A DNA stretch of 64,000 nt from Nematopogon swammerdamellus (Eukaryota; Arthropoda; Insecta; Lepidoptera; Adelidae). The notes under the pieces are model-generated. The model had not been told where the DNA came from. It ran no database searches and was given only the letters and a program-made list of their open reading frames with translations. Each line of letters begins with the position of its first letter. Position 1 is the stretch's first letter. Positions 35,301 to 44,300 of this stretch are shown piece after piece. The translations under genes and the position numbers were made by a program. The stretch covers positions 310,001-374,000 of the forward strand of contig OX336351.1 of the NCBI GenBank assembly GCA_946902875.1, read 5' to 3'.

Positions 35301-38300
35301 GTTATATTTTGCATTTCTAATGGCGACAATCCTCGAAATACGAGGTGTGGCAATTAAGTTCCGGGAATTTTTCAATAAAACGCAAAAAAAGTAAGTTAGG
35401 AACAAAATTTTATTATCGACCTTCGCAATAGTCTCCCTCTAACTCTACACAATGATTCCAACGATGCTCCCACGATTGGAAGCACCCTTGGTAATCTTCC
35501 GAAGTTAGCTCGTTCAGCACCGCGGTGACAGATTCCTTGACCTCTTGTACGCCGCCATGATGAGTTCCCTTGAGGTGCAACTTCATCTTGGGTAATAAGA
35601 AAAAGTCGCAGGGGGCGATATCGGGGCTATAGGGTGGGTGCGGCAACGTTGGAATACCTTTTTTCGCCAAAAATTCTTCCACTATGAACGAGGAATGTGC
35701 CGGCGCGTTGTCGTGGTGCAAGATCCAGGTGGTGTCGGTGAGTTCGGGCCGCAGACGGTAAATAAGTGCTGCTTTGCGAACGGTTTCTTTGTTAATGTTT
35801 AACTCATCAGACAACGCACGAATGCTCAGGCGCCGGTCAGACGTGATCAGCGTGCGTAGACGGTCGACAGTCGCGTCGGTACGAGAGGTGGCGGCAGCTC
35901 CTTAATGCGGATCGTCATCTACTGATTCACGCCCCTCCTTGAACCGCTTCGCCCATTCAAACACGTGCGTTTTTGACATGTACTCGTCTCTGTACACCAC
36001 CTGCAATTTTCTATGGATTTTCGATGGTTTTTCGCCAGATTTCACTAAAAATTGGATCACAACACGTTATTTAAATAACGAGAGTCACTCATTTTCACGA
36101 CGCCACTAAAAAAGTTACGTTAGAAAAACACGCATAAGAAACAAAACAAGCGCGCCATTAATTTCAAATTTCGAATGGAACGAAAGGAAGGTTCCTTCTT
36201 TCCAGGTTTATGAACGACGCAGTGTTGCCAGTTCCCGAGCTATATCCAAATTCCCGGAATTTAATTGCCAGACTACGTACTACCTATTTGGTGTTTGGAT
36301 TATCACCCATGGCACCAGTGAAGGAAAAAATAGTGAAGCAACCCTTTCTTGGTCCTGTTCACTAGATGGTAGGGTTTATCCGCCCGGAACAGTATATATA
36401 ACCGTATGTACCTAAATAGATTGTGTTTTGCGTCCAGTCTAGTGTGGCCAGACTAATCCCAAAACGAGAAGAGAAGGCATCTTGTTCCTATGTTGTTGTT
36501 GTTGTTTTGGTTTGGGGTTGGCTCTAGGCCTGCAAACTAATCCCGCTTGGTTGGGGACCTTCGTGCAAAACCCCGCAGTCTCCAGCTACCCCAGCCAGCC
36601 TATGTCTTCCATGAAAGCCACAAGTCGACCGGGGTGTCTGCAGGCCGCTTATCCCTTAGTCGCCTTTTACGACATGCACGGGGAGAGATGCAGTGGGACT
36701 ATTCTTATTAAGTACCGACCCCACACAGTACATCTTGTTCCTATATGAAACATGTTGACAGACAGACATTGGTTGCACATAGTATATAGATATTGTGGGG
36801 TGCAGTCAATCCATGTCAGTTCTATAAACATTTTTACAAATATTGACAAAGTTAAACAGGGGAATCGTGCAAGTACATTTAAGAAAAAATAAATAATTCC
36901 TAAATTTTTCTAAGTGATAAAAATTTTTGCTAGGTTCATAGCCTGCTCTTTCATGAACAAATTAGATGTATGTTAGAGGGGATTAGAAGGATTTTTGCCA
37001 GAATATACATTCATTTGGTACGATGACTCCTCCGGTAGTGGTCGGAAACTTTGAAAGGTCGCTCACACATCTGGAAAGGAAAACGGTGGAACCTTTGAAA
37101 GATGCTCGCATTTGAGCTGTTATAGAGAGTATATTTCAAGGCCGACCATCGGCCCTACCACCATCGACGCGTGGTAGATGGTCACGTTTCGGTCCCTTTT
37201 CAGTGCGTCAACCACGCGTCGAGTCGAGGCTGACGCTCGAAGGGAGACTTAATATATTGTGAAATGAGTGTGGTGCTGGTTTCAGATGGCGAAATGCTTC
37301 GTGGACAACACAATCAACCGGGTGCTGGACTCGTGGACGGGCGCGGAGTGGGCGCGCTACGTGCCGGCACACCTGCAGCTCAACGTAGCGGACCTGCTGG
37401 ACAACCTGCCCGCCAGCGACGCCGTCGAGAACGAGGGCATCCTCATGGCCATCTCGGCGCACGGCCTGCGCCGCCCCGCACCCGCGCACTACGCACACCA
37501 CCCGCACCACCCGTCCCGGCCAGGTTATTGTTACATTCACTCATTCTTAGCTCACTCATCATCAGCCTGTATCGCTCCACTGCTGGACATAGGCATCTCC
37601 CAAGGCACGCCACCACACGCGGTCTTCCGCTCTTCTCATCCATCCACATTCTTAGCTCACTCATCTTTAACTAAAATAAGTAGAACATTTAATATTTATA
37701 TATTTTTATCTTTATCTCTGTTAAAGCACACAAATTCCACACAATGTCCATACCATATCAGCCTCGATAGCTCAGTGGTGCAGACAGTCGACTGTCGCTA
37801 TTGATTGTTAAGCAACGCTGGGCCGTTCAGTACTTGGATGGGTGACCGCTCGACCGTTGGAGGCTGACCGCGGTTCGGATTCCACGTAAAACTGTAGGTC
37901 ACTTCCCTTCTTACCTTACTAGGTGGTAGGGTTCAACCCGCCCGGGTTGGTACCACCGCACTGAATGAAACGTCGGTCGAAACGGCTATGTAAATAGTGT
38001 GTGTTTTCCGTCCAGTTCAGTGTAGTCGGCACGATCGAAGGGAAACACTGACACGGCACCTAGTTCACCCGGTGTTATGGGCTGTCATCACGGATGTTGT
38101 AGGTGATGTAGCCAACCGTGTCAGTTTCCATAAAAAAAAAACCAGTGATTCCACACATATTGGCAACGCTGGTTTATAGTGTGTTGGGCCACCTCAGTCT
38201 CTGTCAAAAAGTTTATTTTTTAATTTCCTTTTTTCTTGCTGACTCATCTGTTTAACGCAATCCCGCCGTCCCCTTTCCACCTCCGCACCACGCGCACTGG

Positions 38301-41300
38301 GCAGGGATTGCATCCCTACACACTGGACTTAAAACGGATGCGTACCAATCGATTCTGCAGATCTTTCCTCTACCTACAGAACCGGTAAACTCTGGAACGC
38401 TCTCCCTGCTTATATATTTCCCCCCAAGTACAGTCTCAGGTCCTCCAAGAGGGGCATGAATGGCCAACTGTCAGGCCGGCATGGCATTTGTAACCCCCGC
38501 ATACGACCGAATGTCCATGGGCGCCGTTAGACACCTCATGGGTGCCTTGGTGCCATATGTAAAAAGCTTACAATAAAAAAAAAAATCTGTCTGTTGAGAT
38601 ATTCAATGTCAGTTTTTGACTTTTGTCTTCTTTAGGGGTGTGCATCCACTGACGCATCCCCATTGTCTTTCAGTCCTCCTGTAGCAGGTTCTGGGACATG
38701 ATTCTTTTAAGCCTTCTCGGTTCTTCGTATGTCATCCATCAGATGTCTCGCTAGTGGATTTGGATGGACATCCAGAGGCGTAGTGAGTATTTTTTCAGCA
38801 TTTTCTCCGTTTCTTCCTTTTCTCCGCATTTAGGTCCCTTTGCAGGGTGTCATTGGTGATTTGATGTACCATGGGGCATCTACAATTAAGCGTAGCATTT
38901 TGGACTGAACTTCTGTATGATATCTGTATTTGTCCGAGCAGCGGTTGCCCACAGTTGAATTTCATGTGTCCACACTGGTTTTATGGTGGCTTTATGCAGT
39001 AGCAGCTTTAATTAGGAATCTGTACATCATTTAACACTGGGGGATATGTTTCGCGTCTTAGAGTGTATGTGACTTATTTTGTCTTGTTTGTTTTCCTTCG
39101 CCATTTCTTCAGTTATTTTGAGGTTTCGTCGAGACTTTTCTAAAGTATTTCGGAAGCAACTTTAGGTTCAGCAGCCGATGCCATGAGAGCAGTATCGTCG
39201 GCGAAGGTTCCCGTTAGCGTGTCGTTTAATGCGGGGAGATCTGATCAAAAAGTAAAGATGTGATTTTGTTCTCTGTAGATGTTGGCGACAACATTAGAGT
39301 TGCTCGTAGGCATTGGCGTATATAGAGGGGGGGCCGGGTGGGCACGGCCCACCCCAGAAGTGTCTGGTGCCCACCCCAGGATGTTGGGTTGCCAACACAA
39401 AGTTATAGGGTGGGCACTTAAATAATTTCACACAAAAACACTTACCTAAATAATCTACAGCTGAGGAATCAACATAAAATTCCATTTCCATCCAGGTAAT
39501 CAAAATAGGGGGGTGCTAAGAAACCCCGCGTTACGGAAGGTTACCAAACCCAACAAACCAACCCAAACTCTACTGCCGATGGGCCCGGATATGTTCGGTG
39601 AAGCCATCGAAAGCTTAGATCCACACCTTCGAAACAAGACAGCCCGGAGAGACGGGATGACGCTGGAAAGACAGCTGGCGACCGGGAAAGACCGTTGACG
39701 AATGGGAAAGTCCATTTGACGACCGGGAAAGACTGGTGACGCTGGAGAGACAGACGGGCGTTAGGCCTAGCAAGCCGCGCCAGGAAATAAAAGCTACGAC
39801 AGTCAAAAGAGTAAATACCCTCAGAGCGGTCCGAGAGGGAGGGAGGATGAACCGCTCACCGATCGATATCTCTGACAACCTTGGCATGAATATGGACTTG
39901 AAATGCTCGAAGTGTGGGAAACAATATAAGCGAAAAATCTGGCTAGAAAAGCACGTGAAGGAGAAACATAGCGACAGTGAAGCAGGGCAGAAAGCGCCTG
40001 TAAGTTCTCCACCTGACACTATTGACAGAGTACAACCTCACACGTCACAAAGTGTTGCGCAACCTTCCTCTCACCATGAAGCATTTTCGCCCAGAGACCG
40101 ACTAAGCTTACCGAGCATATCCGAGACCACTTGGAAGCAACATGATCGATGCCTAGCCGAAAGACTTGACCTCCCAGGCTGCAGGCAGAGTCCCGAAGAT
40201 CAGCTGTATGACTTCCAGGGAACAATTTACAATTACTTCTCCGAATTTTACCCTGTTCGCTATCACCACAACCCAATGGAAAGAGAAAACACTTTCAAAG
40301 CAAAGCTTAGGAGAAGGAAGAGAGAGTTGATAAAGCAGCTAAGGAAGGCTAAAGCCTCAGGAGACAGAAATCTATGCCACCAATTAGCCAGAGCGATGAG
40401 ATCTATCCTAAAACTCATCCAGAAAGTATCTGAGCAAATTACGGTTGCTGGCAATGAATTTCGAAAGGCTCAGAATATAGCAGCTTTCGAGAAGAACCCC
40501 TTTTATTTCGCCAAAAAAGCTTTTAAGGAACAGCAGGGTGCAATTAGGTTAAGTACGGACGAGATGTTCAACTACTTTAAATCCACATATACCACCCCGG
40601 AGGCAGATATAACTTACAGGGATCCACCAGCTCCAAAACCCAAAGAACCTGCTCTAGCATTTGATGCTGATTCACCGACGATGGAAGAGCTGGAATACCA
40701 CATAAAAAGGAAACCAAATAGTTCCGCCCCGGGACCCGATGGCATACCATACATCATATACAAAAAATGTCCATCAGTGCGGAAACACATGTTGAACATC
40801 TACAAAAGAATTTGGACGAACAGAGAAGTGCCAGACTGTCTTGGTAAAGCCGTGTTTGTTCTTCTACCAAAAAAGAAAGAAGTTACTGATCCCAAGGATA
40901 TTAGACCTATAGCCCTTACGAACACAATTTCGAAAATATTCTTCTCCATTATACAGGCCAGACTACTCAAACACATGTGTACCAACGACTACTTACCGAA
41001 GAAGTACCAAAAAGGTTTTCTCCCAAGAGTTGCAGGGTGCCTCGAACATAATTCTTTGCTGACTGAATGTCTTAGAGATGCAAGGAAGAATGAGAGACAA
41101 TTAACTGCCACGTGGTTAGACTTTGAAAACGCCTTCGGTTCGGTGCGCCATGAGTTACTATTAAAGGCGCTAGAGTGGTATAATGTGCCACCTCTGATCT
41201 GTAATATAATAGCCTCCTACTACAAAAAACTTTCCTTTGTAATACAAGTAAAAGGCGAAACAGAGAAGACACCGGAAATTCGTTACGGCATAGGACTTTT

Positions 41301-44300
41301 CCAGGGTTGCTGCCTCTCTCCTGTCACATTTAACATTGTTATCAACATTCTAATTGATACGCTTGTCGTAAAAGAAAAGAAATGGGGATACAGGTTCAAA
41401 TATGGAGACACATATATGGCGGCCATCCTGGCATTTGCGGATGATATTACGCTGTTAACCCGCAATCCAAAACAAAATCAGTCGCTTCTTAAGGTGGTGG
41501 ATGACTATTGTGAATGGACCAAAGGGATGAAGATAAAACCAGCGAAGTGCTACTGTTTGAGCTTAACCAGGAAAGGTTCAAAGTTTACCTCGAGCAATCC
41601 AGGTTTGACAGTAGCCGGAAAACCAATCGCAACCGTGGCTGATGAAGCTCCTTTTAAATTCTTGGGCAAAAGGATCACCAGCAGAGGAAAGGAGCATCCT
41701 ACTGATGATATTGTCCAACTTTTCGAAGAGAGCCTCCGCCAAACTGACAATCTTCCCCTCCTGGGTACACAAAAGGCATGGATTTACGATAACTACCTGA
41801 CATCAAAACTTTCATGGCCATTTCTCGTCTACGACTTCACAAAGCAAAACCTGACTAAACTAGACTCGTATGTGACCAGATTCCTGAAATCATGGTTTGG
41901 ACTGGCTCACCCGGCTGACTCGTCAACGCTATACAGATCTCACAATAACTTTGGACTGAACATTAAGAAACCGTCGATATTTTATCAAAAGGCGAGAATA
42001 GCCAAACGATGTATACTCAAAGACTCCAATGATAGCGCTATTCAAGCCTTACCCAACACATCACTATCAGATGAACTGGAATCGAGACTCGACTTCTACA
42101 AATCATTCCAAGTTGGTACACGCACCAATAGATCTGGATTGGGCATAGAAACAGCAAAGTCTGATAAAGAAATACTGAAAGGTTTTGCTCAGGAGGACAT
42201 GGAACAAGGCTTCAAACTTCACGCCTTAAACCTAGAAATGCAGAATGATTGGCTAACAGTGGGTGACTTCTGCATCCCTCCTGCATTGAAGTGGAAATCC
42301 ATAATATACAACTGGTCCCCTGAGCTGCTTAAGTTCTACTTAAATGCATTCCAGCTTACTCTCCCCGACCCGAGTAACCTAGTTAGATGGGGGAAATCTA
42401 CAAATAAACTATGCCCGTCATGTAAGGAGTTCGTAGGCACGGCCAAACATTTGTTATGCGGATGCAAAATACTACTTGAGCGAGGCCAGTATTCCTACCG
42501 TCATGATAAAGTCCTCCAAATCATCAGAGAGGCCATCAACCTGTCAATTGCACGGACCAGGAAAGGGCAAACCAGTAGCGGCTTCCAGAAGGTCAACTTT
42601 GTGAAACCTGGAGCCAATAAGCTGCCCAAAGATAGGACTAAACCTTCTTCAATTTTGGGAGCAGCAAAGGATTGGGAATTGTTGATGGACACACATGAGA
42701 AGCATTACCAAATGCCTTCGGAAATCTGTACCACAGCATTAAGACCGGATATACTCATATTCTCAAAAGCGACAAAGCATGTAGTACTTGTTGAACTTAC
42801 AGTTCCATGGGAAAGTAACATACCGAAGGACCACAACATCAAACTTAACAAGTACTGCAACTTAGTAGACCGGATTGTGAGAAACGGATTCAAGACTGAT
42901 CTCTTCGCTGTGGAAGTCGGAGCAAGGGGACTACCAGCGAAGTCGCTCTACAGTCTCTTCAAGAATCTAGGGCTCCCAAGATCGACGCTAAGCTCATATA
43001 TGGAGAGAGCTTCGAAAACGTCACTGGAAGCATCCTACAGAATATGGATAGGTAGAGAGAGGGAGGTCGAGAGCGGGACTGGTGGTTTCCCCGCGTCCTA
43101 GTCAACGCAGACTAGCTGACGAGGGCTTGAAGCGAGCCGAAACGTGAAGCATGCGCGGGAAATTTAGAGTGGCCACTCGCTAGTCCCGGCCTCGATTAAT
43201 ACCCTCCTCTACTGCCGATGGGCCCGGATATGTTCGGTGAAGCCATCGAAAGCTTAGATCCACACCTTCCCTCCTATACCTGCCGAACTATAACACACGG
43301 ACATTGAGAACGGATGAGAATTTGGAGGAGCTGGAAGTGGAATTGAGCAAGATAGGGTGGCACGTCTTGGGGCTATCGGAAGTCCGTAGACAGGGGGAGG
43401 ACACGATAACCATAGAATCTGGCCATATGCTCTATTTTCGAGAAGGAGACCAGCCTTCCCAAGGTGGTGTCGAGTTTCTCATCAACAAAGTCCTTACTAA
43501 CAACGTCGTGGAAATCGTGGGTGTGTCAACGCGGGTAGCGTACCTAATACTCAAACTCACAGAAAAGTACTCGTTGAAGATTATACAGGTATATGCGTCC
43601 ACGTCTACACACACAGACGAAGAGGTGGAAGCCGTGTATGACCGAGGTGATGACATCTCTAAGACGATTCATAACACGGCTAAAACTCAATTCACCGTTG
43701 TTATGGGGGACTTCAACGCCAAAGTGGGAGTACAAAATAATATGCAACGAATCTAAGGTGGGACCAAATGGCTACGGAAGCAGAAACCATCGTGGACAAA
43801 TGTTGGCAAACTTCCTAGAAATGGAAGGGCTCTTCTTGATGAATTCTTTCTTCAAGAAGAGGCCCCAACAGAAGTGGACCTGGGAAGGTCCCGATGGTGG
43901 GACAAAAAATGAGATTTACTTCATCCTGGCGGACAAGAAGCGAATATTTAGAGATGTCTCAGTGCTAAACCGGTTTTAGACTGGAAGCGATCACAGACTT
44001 GTACGAGGCACTCTAAATATTAACTACAAGCTTGAACGGTCCCGTCTGATGAAGTCAACTCTCCGCCCAACTCTGCTCCAAGTCTCACAGAGCTCTGACA
44101 GCTTCGAGCTAGAAACCACAACAGACGTTGATGAGATGAACAACAATCTGGTGCAGGTCATTCGAGAAGTGGGCTGCAAATATTTTAGACAACAAAACAA
44201 GGGTAAACAGTCGAAACTTTCGAGTGAGACACTGGAAGCGATGAGACAGACGCGAGGCAATAGTTGATTCGTCAGGTCTTCGGGCTCAAAATGCCAAAAT

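Larger units (their letters stand above)
39568..43269 (+). mobile_element. RLE-type LINE (R2/NeSL/Hero-like), copy 1, with 63-bp terminal direct repeats
   Basis: An identical 63-bp sequence (CTCTACTGCCGATGGGCCCG ... GATCCACACCTTC) stands at both ends, 39568-39630 and 43207-43269. After the left repeat comes a 5' UTR with short repeats of GACCGGGAAAGAC type (39645-39735), then one long open frame. A 3' UTR of about 165 bp (from GTCAACGCAGACTAGCTGAC) ends in the right repeat. There is no poly(A). It is inserted within the 5' part of an RTE LINE. A tandem-dimer insertion in which only the last 63 bp of the first unit survives is an alternative to true terminal repeats. Confidence 0.85.

Noticed and set aside
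37810..37860. 5S rRNA gene fragment
   Set aside because: Only the internal part of 5S is present, embedded in a repeated body with poly(A), so it is a SINE component and not an rRNA gene.
39736..39846. Upstream start for the RLE LINE protein
   Set aside because: The frame is open here but the first codon is GTG; the first ATG is at 39847 and precedes the zinc finger.
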